Shown: positions 33,740 to 42,447 of the stretch, in pieces
How the letters are laid out: every line of letters begins with the position of its first letter
How positions within the stretch are numbered: the stretch's first letter is position 1
DNA from: Pseudomonas cichorii
GTDB lineage: Bacteria; Pseudomonadota; Gammaproteobacteria; Pseudomonadales; Pseudomonadaceae
Assembly (NCBI RefSeq): GCF_018343775.1
Contig: NZ_CP074349.1
Location: 1,602,001-1,666,000 of the forward strand
Length of the DNA: 64,000 bases
Direction of reading: 5' to 3'
Notes under the pieces: generated by a model
Databases searched by the model: none
What the model saw: the letters and a program-made list of their open reading frames with translations, nothing else
What the model was told of the DNA's origin: nothing
Position numbers and translations under genes: made by a program

Positions 33740-34711
33740 TCAATTTTCAAACGTCACAACATTTTGACGGCGCCGGTCAACGACAAGTCGCGTAACGTCT
33801 GGCCGCGAATAATGCCCAGCCTGGTCAAGGTTCTGCCGCTCACGGCGCACTTCATTGCGGTCGAGCGTCGCGACCAACAGGCACTCTTCACCGACGGCTG
33901 GCGGAATGACCCAGTCGCCATTTGGCGCAGCAATACATGAGCCGCCGTTTGCCAGGATCTCTGGGCAATTTGCTAGTATCAAGTCCAGGTGCGGCGTATC
34001 GGATGGAAAATCTTCACGCCGCATCAGCGCTGATACCGAGATAGTGAAGCAACGTCCCTCTTTGGCGATGAAGCGAGTGATGTCGTCGGTGTTGCGCAGA
34101 TTGCCGGGCCATAGAGCGACATGCAGATCTTCGCCTTGGGCATACAGTGCGGCACGCGACAAGGGCATCCAGTTTTCAAAGCAGTTGAGACCGCCGACAG
34201 TAAATGATCCGACGGGGTGGACTTGCAAACCATGCCCGTCACCCGGCGACCATGTCAGGCGTTCTTCGTAGGTCGGCATCAACTTACGATGTACCGAACC
34301 AATCACACCATCCGCCCCGATATGAACCCGTGAACAATACACGCTGTAGCCACCACGATCCGCTGCCCGTTCGATACAACCGAGCATGACAGCGATGTTG
34401 TGTTTGGCAGCGGCAGCACAAACGGCATCCAGATGCCCTGCCTCAATCTCTACTGCCTGCTTCAGGTAGTAAGCGTGGATATCTTTTTGTATTGAGCAGT
34501 TGAAGCGCGCTCCATCGGTCAGTTCCAGCCAGAAAGGGTAGCCGGGCAACAGGGCTTCACCGAACGTAACGAAGTGGCACTGTTGTTCTGCTGCGCGTCC
34601 GATGTAATCGACTATTTTCTCAAGAGTCGCTTCGCGGTTAAGCCAGATTGGTGCAATCTGTGCCAGCCCAACAGTTAATAGATCCAGATGTTGAGTGTGA
34701 CTGGATGACAT
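33740..34711 (-). CDS. Nitrilase family carbon-nitrogen hydrolase
   Basis: About 323 residues from MSSSHTQHLDLLTVGLAQIA; the frame is open to 34804, but the added residues lack family support. The nitrilase triad is visible: Glu52 (FVTFGEALLPGYPFW), Lys143 (VHRKLMPTYEERLTW) and Cys177 (VGGLNCFENWMPLSR). True nitrilases usually read CWEN; here it is CFEN. Such enzymes hydrolyse nitriles to carboxylic acids and ammonia and form spiral oligomers. It stands alone, with no aldoxime dehydratase or regulator beside it. Confidence 0.88.
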   Translation of the reverse strand: MSSSHTQHLDLLTVGLAQIAPIWLNREATLEKIVDYIGRAAEQQCHFVTFGEALLPGYPFWLELTDGARFNCSIQKDIHAYYLKQAVEIEAGHLDAVCAAAAKHNIAVMLGCIERAADRGGYSVYCSRVHIGADGVIGSVHRKLMPTYEERLTWSPGDGHGLQVHPVGSFTVGGLNCFENWMPLSRAALYAQGEDLHVALWPGNLRNTDDITRFIAKEGRCFTISVSALMRREDFPSDTPHLDLILANCPEILANGGSCIAAPNGDWVIPPAVGEECLLVATLDRNEVRRERQNLDQAGHYSRPDVTRLVVDRRRQNVVTFEN

Positions 34712-35050
34712 CGCTTTATTTCCTGAATGGATTGAAGTGACTCGCACTCCGGAGAGATTAGCGTGATAAATAATCCGCCCGGATTGGGTAGTTATTAGAT
34801 CCAAGGCAATACCATGGCGCTCAGGGGAGTTATCTTCGCCTGTTCGGTGAACTCGCTCTTAAAGCAGATATAGATTGCTCAAAATGCCGAGTGGGCATCG
34901 ATTAGATATGAATAAACTGTTTGATACCTGAAAGCACAATAGTTGCTACGGAGTTCCTCTTTACGAGTCACATCCTACCCGGTGAAGCGTTAGCTGCCAG
35001 CCCCTTGCAAATCAAATGCGCAAGATTATGCAAGTGACCGGTATGCGTCC
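34712..35050. other. Intergenic region without recognised genes
   Basis: AT-richer sequence upstream of the nitrilase gene. It should hold the nitrilase promoter on the minus strand. I see no coding frame and no repeat in it until the REP-like segment at 35051. Confidence 0.4.
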
Positions 35051-35103
35051 CGCCAAGGCCTCTCTCACTTCATGATGTGTACGTTTTGACTGATCGGTAT
35101 AGC
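35051..35103 (+). repeat. REP half-site with conserved tail
   Basis: CGCCAAGGCCTCTCTCAC followed by TGATGTGTACGTTTTGACTG and ATCGGTATAG resembles the reverse complement of 10213-10262. This is a single REP arm with its flank, without the second arm. It shows that the flank is part of the repeated unit. Confidence 0.6.
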
Positions 35104-35116
35104 TCAGCCGCCTGGT

Positions 35117-35431
35117 TTATTCCCTTTCCCTTGAGTGAAATTTCCTAGAAAATCCCAACCGCTTGTATGTGTCGATTCGGGGATTTAAGGTGCGGCGTCG
35201 CTGCAAAATCAGCGGCCGGGTTTGACGACCTGATCCTGCACTCGCAATCGCGCTCCATGCTGCCTCATGCCATTTCATGCATGAGGTTGTTTCATGGCGG
35301 CTGTGCGTCGGAGACCTTAGGGTCTGCCGGTGTGCGCGAGTGAAGGCCGGTTCGTCAACCTTCGCACAGCTGCCACCCAATTCGTTTGACGACGTCCGGC
35401 AGCTCTTTTTCTCACAAGGAGCTTTGACACA
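35117..35431 (+). ncRNA. Structured conserved-looking leader upstream of BRO-N gene
   Basis: About 310 bases without a sensible gene precede the BRO-N gene on the same strand. CCATGCTGCCTCATGC (about 35257) can pair with GCATGAGGTTGTTTCATGG (35279-35297), and shorter inverted repeats follow. From memory, closely similar sequence (GGTTTGACGACCTGATCCTG and the GTCTGCCGGTGTGC stretch) occurs in many copies in Pseudomonas genomes upstream of small genes, but I cannot check this. The leader ends at CACAAGGAGCTTTGACACA, a good ribosome site for the gene. It may be a cis-acting RNA or a dispersed regulatory cassette. Confidence 0.45.
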
Positions 35432-35971
35432 ATGGACCTTCCATACCCCTCACCACCCTGCACCGATCACTTCGAGCCCACCATCTTCATCCGCCACCAC
35501 CGCATGCTGCGCGCCGTGATGCTGGATGCCCAGGTCTGGTTTCCCTTGCAGGATCTTGCCCGGCTGATGGGCAAGCAACTGGACGAACGCGCCACCCTCA
35601 AACTCGATATCGATCAACGCCGCACCGTCTGGCTGCTGACCCACGGGAGCTGGGAAAAATGCCTGATGATCAGTGAATCGGGTGCCTTCGCGATGCTGGT
35701 GCATCACTACGTCCCGGAAAACCGCGCACTGCGCCGCTGGCTGGCGCAGGAAGTCTTGCCTGCTCTGGATGCCCGCCAGACGGATGCAGCCGACCAACCT
35801 CTGCTGTACCAGATGCGCTGGCAAGGCAATGTCCTGGGTTCGCTGCAATGGCATGGAGAGCTTTGGGTCAAGTTACGGGATTTGCCGGAGCTGGTTCAGG
35901 TGCAGCCCGAGGTCGTGACCGGGTCCTGGTGGCGGCGGTTGCTGGGGCGGCGTTGGTCGCTTTTTGCTTGA
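35432..35971 (+). CDS. BRO-N domain protein (phage antirepressor-like)
   Basis: 179 residues. Residues about 18-115 resemble a BRO-N domain: FIRHHRMLRAVMLDAQVWFP, LQDLARLMGK, and MISESGAFAMLVHHYVPENR followed by ALRRWLAQEVLPALD. BRO-N domains bind DNA and occur in phage antirepressors. The C-terminal 60 residues have two Trp-rich segments (QMRWQGNVLGSLQWHGELWV) and a basic tail. There is no other phage gene near, so it is a stand-alone chromosomal copy. It follows the structured leader at 35117. Confidence 0.82.
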   Translation: MDLPYPSPPCTDHFEPTIFIRHHRMLRAVMLDAQVWFPLQDLARLMGKQLDERATLKLDIDQRRTVWLLTHGSWEKCLMISESGAFAMLVHHYVPENRALRRWLAQEVLPALDARQTDAADQPLLYQMRWQGNVLGSLQWHGELWVKLRDLPELVQVQPEVVTGSWWRRLLGRRWSLFA

Positions 35972-36042
35972 TGGGATGGTGCTGATCGGGAGCTTCCAAG
36001 CGGGTTCAGGTATCAGCCCCGGTCAGTTGATCTTAGGGGGCA

Positions 36043-36894
36043 TTAGCGGTGTGGCCCCGAAGCAATAAGCACAATGAGACGCACAAGAGGGGACAAAATT
36101 GCATAGGTCAGCAGGACGCCAGCGATCCACGCCATGACGTTGCGAAACCGCCTGTAAACATGGGCGTTGGGTCGTTCGTCCCGGTGACCGGCCACGACGG
36201 ATATACAGATCAATACAAGGCAAATATAAAGGCTGGCAAACGGTATGATTTCGGTCCCGCTGACATGGAATGAGCCTCGCTTGCTCACGACCACCAGGTC
36301 ATTGGTTGCGATCCCGTGAATAACGACTGCGGTAGCAACCAAGCCAATGGCTGAGGTATACACCAGAGCAAATACCGTCTGCCGGTCATTGGGTTGAGGC
36401 AAGGGCAGTTTTGCGAGAGTCACCACTGCCAGGGCGCGTGCTGGCAGTGATCGCCACTGCCATTTGCGTCGAGGGGATGGAGCCGGGCGGGGCGGTTGCC
36501 ATATTTGCGATTGACGCACCAGCATCCACATATAGCCGCAAGCCAGGATCGGCCCACCCAATAGAAACGTGCTGAAGGTCACAGGTGCTGAGGACGCGAA
36601 TACGCCAATCATCACGAGTGCGCCGTGGGCGATGGCCGGTATTGTGAGTGCTCTGAGCCAGGCTTTGCGATTGCCGGGATTTATCCGATAAGACCGAATG
36701 CCAAACGCGGATGCCCAGATAATCCCTTGCGCCAGTAGCAAAGCTGCCATTGTGAGCATCATGCCGTTACCAAGGCCAAGTCGCTGCCAGAACAATCCCC
36801 ACGTCACGATGCTGGCGGGAAAAAGTGTTACCAGCACAATCAGCCACAAGCAGACAGGGTGGTAAAACAAGCGTTGGTACGACATCCCGGTCAT
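36043..36894 (-). CDS. Integral membrane protein, function unknown
   Basis: 283 residues with about seven hydrophobic segments, such as CLWLIVLVTLFPASIVTWGL, MMLTMAALLLAQGIIWASAF, TVFALVYTSAIGLVATAVVI and IPFASLYICLVLICISVVAG. A basic loop (PRPAPSPRRKWQWRSLPAR) separates the two halves and should be cytoplasmic. No family is recognised. It has no operon partner: the BRO-N gene is on the other strand and the esterase gene upstream is 194 bp away. Confidence 0.65.
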   Translation of the reverse strand: MTGMSYQRLFYHPVCLWLIVLVTLFPASIVTWGLFWQRLGLGNGMMLTMAALLLAQGIIWASAFGIRSYRINPGNRKAWLRALTIPAIAHGALVMIGVFASSAPVTFSTFLLGGPILACGYMWMLVRQSQIWQPPRPAPSPRRKWQWRSLPARALAVVTLAKLPLPQPNDRQTVFALVYTSAIGLVATAVVIHGIATNDLVVVSKRGSFHVSGTEIIPFASLYICLVLICISVVAGHRDERPNAHVYRRFRNVMAWIAGVLLTYAILSPLVRLIVLIASGPHR

Positions 36895-37087
36895 CCATGT
36901 TGGGGAAACGGCACTTGACTGGTTAGCCTAGCAGCCTTGGTGCCAGACAGGATTCAGGATTTGCGGGATTCATTCTTGTGATGGAAATAGGGTTTTTGTA
37001 CCTCTTCAGAGCCGGAACGTATTCAACTGGGAAGTAAGGCGAGAGGCCGGTATCTCCAAAGAAAATGCATCGCCTTCAAGTCCGCCC

Positions 37088-38089
37088 CTACTGTCCAATG
37101 CTCTGCTCGGCCCCTCTATGAAACGCGGCATCCAGCGCCCCGGCGATCTGTGCCAGCAGTTCGGTGGTTTGCGGGATCAGGCGGCCCATGGTGATAAACC
37201 CGTGGATCTGCCCTGCAAAGTGGCTGTCGGTCACGGTGACACCTGCTTCATGCAGGCGTTTGCTGTAGGCGCGGCCTTCGTCTTCGAGAGGGTCGCAGCC
37301 ACAGGTGACTATAAAGGCCGGAGCCAGGCCGCTGAGGTCTTCGGCCAATAACGGGGACGCTCGCCAGTCCAGGCGGTCGGCATCGTTGCGCAGGTATTGA
37401 GCCTTGGTCCAGTTCAGTGTGGCGGCTGTCAGCGGCGGTTCCATGGCCAATTGTTGTTGGGAGCGATGAACGCCATGGAAGTCGGTTACCGGGTAGATCA
37501 GTGCCTGCAATGCCAGCGGCGGGTAGCCTGCATCCCGCGCCATCAAGGCGAGGACAGCGGCGATGTTGCCACCGGCGCTGTCGCCGCCGATGGCAATGCG
37601 TTCGGCATCGACGCCCAGTTGCGCGGCCTGTGCCCGGACGTAATCCAGAGCAGCGAAGGCATCTTCTATTGCCGCAGGGAATTTGTGCTCTGGTGCCAGG
37701 CGGTAATCCACTGCGATCACGATGCAGCGAGCCAGCAGGGCCAGTTGCCGACAAACGCCGTCATGGGTATCCAGATCACCGACGACCCAGCCACCCGAGT
37801 GAAAGAACAGCAAGGCTGGCAGGGTTTCGCCCTCAATGGTTTCGATCCCGCGATAGAGACGTAAAGGTATCTCACCGCCCGGGCCAGATGCACTCATGCT
37901 TTCAACTTCGGCTATTTCCACAGGCGCTGTCGCAAGGGCCTGGCGGCTGGTACGAAAGGCGGCCCGAGCCTGTTCGGGAGTCGGTTCGCCCGTGGCAGCA
38001 GGGGCTTGGCGCATCAGCGCAATCACGCGCGCGGCACCAGGGTCCAGCTTTCTGGCACGCAGGGTATGCGCGAGGTGAGGTGCAGTCAT
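37088..38089 (-). CDS. Alpha/beta hydrolase, hormone-sensitive lipase type
   Basis: 333 residues. The oxyanion motif is LLFFHSGGWVVGDLDTHD (HSGG instead of the usual HGGG), the nucleophile elbow is IAIGGDSAGGNIAAVLALMA, and the acid and base are in VTCGCDPLEDEG and GQIHGFITMG. These are the landmarks of bacterial HSL/family IV esterases, cytoplasmic enzymes acting on short acyl esters. It lies 33 bp downstream of the metallo-beta-lactamase-fold gene on the same strand, so the two probably form an operon under the divergent TetR. Confidence 0.9.
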   Translation of the reverse strand: MTAPHLAHTLRARKLDPGAARVIALMRQAPAATGEPTPEQARAAFRTSRQALATAPVEIAEVESMSASGPGGEIPLRLYRGIETIEGETLPALLFFHSGGWVVGDLDTHDGVCRQLALLARCIVIAVDYRLAPEHKFPAAIEDAFAALDYVRAQAAQLGVDAERIAIGGDSAGGNIAAVLALMARDAGYPPLALQALIYPVTDFHGVHRSQQQLAMEPPLTAATLNWTKAQYLRNDADRLDWRASPLLAEDLSGLAPAFIVTCGCDPLEDEGRAYSKRLHEAGVTVTDSHFAGQIHGFITMGRLIPQTTELLAQIAGALDAAFHRGAEQSIGQ

Positions 38090-38122
38090 GGCAGTGTCCT
38101 TGTGCGATGAGTGAAGGGCGGA

Positions 38123-39001
38123 TTATTCAAAGTGCCAGCTGTAACCGTCGCCCTGGCGTTTGACACGCCCGGCCGAGGTGCCAGCGAAATGGGAGCTGAA
38201 ATACAGGGCGTCGTGCTCAACCAGAAACGCCAGCAACCATTGCCGTGAGCGATTGGCGGCCTCTGGCAGGCCGCAGAAGCAGGAAGCCCAGAGCGGTTGT
38301 GAAACCTGTATGGGGTGATGCATGACGTCGCCGCCAAACATGGCCGTCTTGCCATCGTGCTGATAACTGATGGACATGTGGCCCACGCTATGGCCTTGGG
38401 TCGGATGGAAGTGGAAGTCCTCCAGAAACGGCCCGCCCTCGGCACCGATCATCAGTGCCTGACCGGATTCGATCACCGGCAGCACGCTGTCGACAAAGGC
38501 CTGATAACCCATGGCCTGACGTCCGGAGCCATTGACGAAATACTCATACTCAACCTCTGGAAACACATACCTGGCATTGGGAAAGGTCGGCACCCACTGG
38601 CCATCCACCAGATGAGTGTTCCAGCCGATATGGTCGGTGTGCAAATGGGTGAGCAGCACATAGTCGACCTCTTCGGGCGTTACCCCGGCAGCCGCCAGGC
38701 GTTCCAGCCAGGGCTCGTTCAACTGGTGAAAAATGGGCAGGCCCGGACGGTGCTTGGCATTGCCGACGCCGGTATCGACCAGCACCGTATACTGCGGCGT
38801 CTTGATGACCCAGGTATGCACGCTGATGATCACCTTCTGGCCTGTGGCGGTGAGGCTATCGGGCACCAGCCATGAGCGCTGCGGGTCAATGGCGCTGTTG
38901 TCCCAGTCCGGCAACAGCGCATTGGGCGCAAAGGCGTCGAACAGTTTTTCGCTGACGCGGGTGATGTGGGTCGAGCCAAATGTGTAGTGCTTGGCGTTCA
39001 T
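38123..39001 (-). CDS. MBL-fold metallo-hydrolase
   Basis: 292 residues from MNAKHYTFGSTHITRVSEKL; longer frames run through the operators. The dinuclear metal motif is LLTHLHTDHIGWN (His119, His121, Asp123, His124), with further ligands in THPTQGHSVGHMSISY-like sequence and GGDVMHHPIQ. It is of the lactonase/glyoxalase-like MBL group that includes AHL lactonases, but substrate cannot be inferred. With the downstream esterase it forms an operon divergent from tetR. Two near-identical palindromes lie right upstream. Confidence 0.88.
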   Translation of the reverse strand: MNAKHYTFGSTHITRVSEKLFDAFAPNALLPDWDNSAIDPQRSWLVPDSLTATGQKVIISVHTWVIKTPQYTVLVDTGVGNAKHRPGLPIFHQLNEPWLERLAAAGVTPEEVDYVLLTHLHTDHIGWNTHLVDGQWVPTFPNARYVFPEVEYEYFVNGSGRQAMGYQAFVDSVLPVIESGQALMIGAEGGPFLEDFHFHPTQGHSVGHMSISYQHDGKTAMFGGDVMHHPIQVSQPLWASCFCGLPEAANRSRQWLLAFLVEHDALYFSSHFAGTSAGRVKRQGDGYSWHFE

Positions 39002-39014
39002 GTTAATATCTCGC

Positions 39015-39053
39015 TGATACCGATCAGTATCATGTTGATACCGGTCGGTATCA
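39015..39053. promoter_or_regulatory. Tandem TetR operators
   Basis: TGATACCGATCAGTATCA (39015-39032) and TGATACCGGTCGGTATCA (39036-39053) are 18-bp palindromes with centres 21 bp apart, two helical turns. They lie between the MBL-fold gene and tetR, 17 bp before the tetR start, and are strong candidates for autoregulated divergent control by that TetR. Confidence 0.8.
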
Positions 39054-39069
39054 TCGTCAAGGGTGACGT

Positions 39070-39639
39070 ATGAAAAGAGACAATCCGACATTGCCGCTAC
39101 GGGAGAGAATTCTGCTCGCCGCCGATGAGCTTTTTTATCGGGACGGGATTCGTGGCGTCGGCGTGGAGGCCATCGCTGCCCATGCGGGTACTACCAAAAT
39201 GGGGATCTACCGGCACTTTGCGAACAAGGACGCGCTGGTTGCCGAATGGTTGCGACTTGAGTCCCTGGCCTATGCCGATGTGCTGGACCAGCTCAAGGTG
39301 CAACACCCCGATGACCCCAAGGCCCAGTTGCTGGGTTGGGCGCGGTTCATTGCCAGTCGTTTGGCCGCCGATGCTGATAGAGGCTGCTGTTTCGCCAACT
39401 CGGTCGCCGAGTTGCCGGACAAGGAGCATCCGGCGCGAGCAGTGATCGAGGCCCACTCCCGCGACCTCAGCGAGCGTCTGATTGCGCTGTGTACCGAGGC
39501 AGGTCTGACGGACCCGGAAGGCACCGCCAGCGAAATCCTGTTTGTGCTCGACGGCGCGCAGTTGGCGGCGCAAAGCCGGGGCGATGCCCAGAAGGTTGGC
39601 GAGCGATTGGTGAGCATCGTCCAGCGTCTGGTCGGGTAA
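39070..39639 (+). CDS. TetR family transcriptional regulator
   Basis: 189 residues. The N-terminal helix-turn-helix is ERILLAADELFYRDGIRGVG and VEAIAAHAGTTKMGIYRHFA followed by NKDALV. The C-terminal ligand domain contains ADADRGCCFANSVAELPD. It lies next to two 18-bp palindromes and is divergent from the MBL-fold/esterase operon, so it is most likely their repressor. A SRPBCC-type gene follows 27 bp downstream on the same strand and may be co-regulated. Confidence 0.93.
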   Translation: MKRDNPTLPLRERILLAADELFYRDGIRGVGVEAIAAHAGTTKMGIYRHFANKDALVAEWLRLESLAYADVLDQLKVQHPDDPKAQLLGWARFIASRLAADADRGCCFANSVAELPDKEHPARAVIEAHSRDLSERLIALCTEAGLTDPEGTASEILFVLDGAQLAAQSRGDAQKVGERLVSIVQRLVG

Positions 39640-39666
39640 GCAAAGCGTAATCAGCAGGGGCAGAAA

Positions 39667-40125
39667 ATGCGGCAAAACCGAATCAGGATGATCATGCCAG
39701 CCAGCGCCGCCGACGCTTTTGAGGCCTTCCACGACCATGACGTGCGAATGCGCTGGGACAGCTTGCTATCGCGGGCTGAAGTGGAGGGCGGCGGCAGCCA
39801 TCCCTATGTGGGTGCGATCACCTTCAATCAGGGGCGCGGCTGGAAGCGCTTTTTCGCCATGCGCACTCGATTTGTGAATTATCAGCCGGGCAACGTCGCG
39901 GCTGCCGTACTGGTGGAGCCGGCGGGCTGGTTCGAGGGTTGGGCCGCATCAATGCAGCACCGCGACCTTGATGACGACCGCTCGGAGCTGATTTACACCT
40001 TCAGAATCCAGATGCGCCCACGTTGGCTGGGCCGAGTCCTCGACCCTTTGGTCAATCGGCTGTTCGAGTACGAAACCCGGCGGCGCTTTGCTGCGATGGC
40101 GGAGTATTTGCGGAGCAGGGATTGA
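39667..40125 (+). CDS. SRPBCC (START-like) domain protein
   Basis: 152 residues. RIRMIMPASAADAFEAFHDH, an amphipathic central sheet (YVGAITFNQGRGWKRFFAMR) and a long C-terminal helix (LFEYETRRRFAAMAEYLRSR) give the pattern of a START-like hydrophobic-ligand cavity. Function unknown; members bind lipids or polyketides. Co-transcribed with tetR, it may carry or modify the ligand handled by the esterase/MBL enzymes. Confidence 0.75.
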   Translation: MRQNRIRMIMPASAADAFEAFHDHDVRMRWDSLLSRAEVEGGGSHPYVGAITFNQGRGWKRFFAMRTRFVNYQPGNVAAAVLVEPAGWFEGWAASMQHRDLDDDRSELIYTFRIQMRPRWLGRVLDPLVNRLFEYETRRRFAAMAEYLRSRD

Positions 40126-40197
40126 AAACCGGTGGATGTTGATCGTGCCTGTCTGCTGGAGATGGAACGATCAACTGGCGCTGGGCAGGTCGCGAGT

Positions 40198-40566
40198 TTA
40201 GAAGATGTGCCTGGAGATGATTTTTGAAATCTCGACAATCTCGGTCTTGCCGGTGAATTCGAATTTCACTTTACCCAGCGCCGAAAAGTAGACCTCAAGT
40301 TCGGAGTCCAGATCGAAGGTCCCGGAGGTTTCCACGGAATAGGCGACGATGTTCTTGTAGGGCAGGGACGTGAAGTCCTTCTTGCTGCCGGTGATGCCCT
40401 GCACGTTGACCGCAATGATTCGCTTGCTGGTGAACACCACGCCATCGCGCAACGATTTATAGGAATCGATGATCTGTTCGCCTTCCAGCAGAAGTTCAGT
40501 CACACGCTCGGCGTATTCGCTGTTCTGCTTCAGCTTGAAGAAACCTTTGTTACTGAAGTCAATCAT
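40198..40566 (-). CDS. PH-like domain protein (bPH type)
   Basis: 122 residues from MIDFSNKGFFKLKQNSEYAE. GEQIIDSYKSLRDGVVFTSK, RIIAVNVQGITGSKKDFTSL and PYKNIVAYSVETSGTFDLDS are the core strands of bacterial pleckstrin-homology domains, with the RDGVVFTSKRIIAVN strand pair especially clear. Small cytoplasmic proteins of this kind form ring oligomers; function is unknown. The frame is open 31 codons upstream with no signal. Confidence 0.85.
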   Translation of the reverse strand: MIDFSNKGFFKLKQNSEYAERVTELLLEGEQIIDSYKSLRDGVVFTSKRIIAVNVQGITGSKKDFTSLPYKNIVAYSVETSGTFDLDSELEVYFSALGKVKFEFTGKTEIVEISKIISRHIF

Positions 40567-40773
40567 CCCTTTATCCCTGTCTTCAACGTATTTTGCCTGC
40601 CGGCTTTGCGTGGCGCGTCGAGAATAGCACTTGGCTGCATTCAGTGTCGGACGTTTCACTGCTGGCCATGAAACGAAAGCCTGGAAATAGGCTTAACTAA
40701 CCCGGCGAGGGTGCCGATAACCAGTCTGGAACTAGGTTTTGCTCTATCTGAAGGACCACAAGAGGGCGGCAGG

Positions 40774-42387
40774 GTGTCTATAAAACTACGTTTGCTTCTG
40801 CTTATCGGGACCGGTGTGCTAGCCATCCTGATCATGAGTCTGGTCAGTTACGTGGGCAATGTCCGGATGGCCCATGCGATGGAGGACAACGAAGTCAGCA
40901 TGACCGCGCTGCGCAACCATCTTGAAGCCGACATGATGCACGACGCTTTGCGCGCCGATGTGCTCTCCGCCATGCTGGTTGGCCTGGGCAAGAGCGACAG
41001 CACCAAAGACGAGGTGCGAAACTCCATTGCCGAACATGCCGCGCTCTTTCGCAAAGTGCTCGACGAAAACCTCAAGCTGCCGGTCGATGAAACCATCAAG
41101 GCGGGCCTGAACAAGGTCAAACCCAGCCTCGCAACCTACATTGCCGCTGGCGAAAGAATTGTCGGGCTGGCCCTCGACAACCCCGAGAGCGCACAAAAGG
41201 AACTGGGCGTCTTCAACAAGGCGTTCGGTGAGCTTGAAGACGAAATGGCCAGCCTGAGCGAGGTCATCGAAAGCAGCACGCAGCAGACCAGCGAAGAAAC
41301 CCAACAAGCCAGCAGTAACGCCAACCTCACCCTTGGTGTCGTACTCGTTGCCAGCCTGATATTGCTGGTCGTTCAGGGGCTCTGGGTTATCCGCAGCATC
41401 ATGGGGCCGTTGCAGTCCGCCAGCCGGATCGCTGAAAGCATTGCCCATGGCAACCTGAGCGAATCCATTGCCGAGCCCCGCCAGCGTGACGAAGCGGGTA
41501 TGCTGATTCGCAGCCTGGCAATCATGCAGCGCGACTTGCGAGGCATGATCGAAGTGGTGCGCCGCAATGCCCACGGCGTCACCGACATGAGCCAGCAACT
41601 GAGCAGCGGCTGCCATGAAGTGGCGGGTAGCAGCCAACAGCAAAGCACCGCAGCCAGCACCATGTCCGCAGCGGCCAGTGAAATGACGGCCAGCATCGAA
41701 GAAATCACCCGGCACGCCGAACGCGCTCTGGACATGGCCAACCAGGCCGAAGCACTGGCCAGAAATGGCGGTCGAGTGATTCATCAGGTGGTCAGCGATA
41801 TGGAAAGCATTGCCCGTTCTTCGCAGCAATCGGCCCAAGTGATCCGCAATCTGGATGAAGAATCCGAGGGCATTTTCAATATCATCCAGGTGATCAAAGG
41901 CATCGCCGACCAGACCAACCTGCTCGCCCTCAATGCCGCCATCGAAGCTGCCCGCGCCGGAGAGCAGGGGCGTGGCTTTGCGGTGGTTGCCGACGAAGTC
42001 AGAAGCCTGGCCGGGCGCACCAGCGCCTCGACCCAGGAAATTGCCAGCATGGTTTCGCGCATCCAGCAAAACACCCGCGAAGCCGTCACCAGCATGGAAG
42101 CGGGCGTTGCCCAGGTCGACAAGGGCATGGCCGTCACCGCTGAAGTCGAAACCGCCATCAAGGAAATTCTCGAAGCCACCCTGAGCACGACCCAACTGGT
42201 CAACGACATCAGCCGCACCATCAGCGAACAAAGCCTGGCCAGCAACGAAATCGCCCATCAAGTGGAAATGATCGCCAACATGTCCGAAGGCAACAGCAGA
42301 GTCATTGGCCAGACGGCCGGGACGACTGATGAATTGTCGGCGCTGGCGGGGCAGTTATCGCAGTCGGTGGATCGGTTCAGGCTTTGA
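40774..42387 (+). CDS. Methyl-accepting chemotaxis protein
   Basis: 537 residues from the GTG at 40774 ([20 protein letters not shown] follows), after AGGGCGGCAG. Transmembrane helices lie near residues 8-27 and 190-212 ([20 protein letters not shown]), flanking a small helical periplasmic sensor domain. A HAMP linker ([20 protein letters not shown]) and a signalling domain with [40 protein letters not shown] follow. The ligand cannot be predicted. It acts with CheA/CheW encoded elsewhere. Single-gene unit. Confidence 0.92.
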   Translation: MSIKLRLLLLIGTGVLAILIMSLVSYVGNVRMAHAMEDNEVSMTALRNHLEADMMHDALRADVLSAMLVGLGKSDSTKDEVRNSIAEHAALFRKVLDENLKLPVDETIKAGLNKVKPSLATYIAAGERIVGLALDNPESAQKELGVFNKAFGELEDEMASLSEVIESSTQQTSEETQQASSNANLTLGVVLVASLILLVVQGLWVIRSIMGPLQSASRIAESIAHGNLSESIAEPRQRDEAGMLIRSLAIMQRDLRGMIEVVRRNAHGVTDMSQQLSSGCHEVAGSSQQQSTAASTMSAAASEMTASIEEITRHAERALDMANQAEALARNGGRVIHQVVSDMESIARSSQQSAQVIRNLDEESEGIFNIIQVIKGIADQTNLLALNAAIEAARAGEQGRGFAVVADEVRSLAGRTSASTQEIASMVSRIQQNTREAVTSMEAGVAQVDKGMAVTAEVETAIKEILEATLSTTQLVNDISRTISEQSLASNEIAHQVEMIANMSEGNSRVIGQTAGTTDELSALAGQLSQSVDRFRL

Positions 42388-42447
42388 GTCAGGGAAGCTC
42401 TTTGGCCTCAATTTATCTGGATGGATTGTAAGGATAGGGATATCGAC

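Noticed and set aside
35117..35380. An 87-codon open frame on the minus strand in the BRO-N leader
   Set aside because: This frame recurs wherever the leader occurs, as far as I recall, and looks like a by-product of its repeats. No ribosome site.
40819..42261. A 480-codon open frame opposite the chemoreceptor gene
   Set aside because: Antisense shadow produced by GC-rich third positions; its product has no domain and the plus strand encodes an intact MCP.
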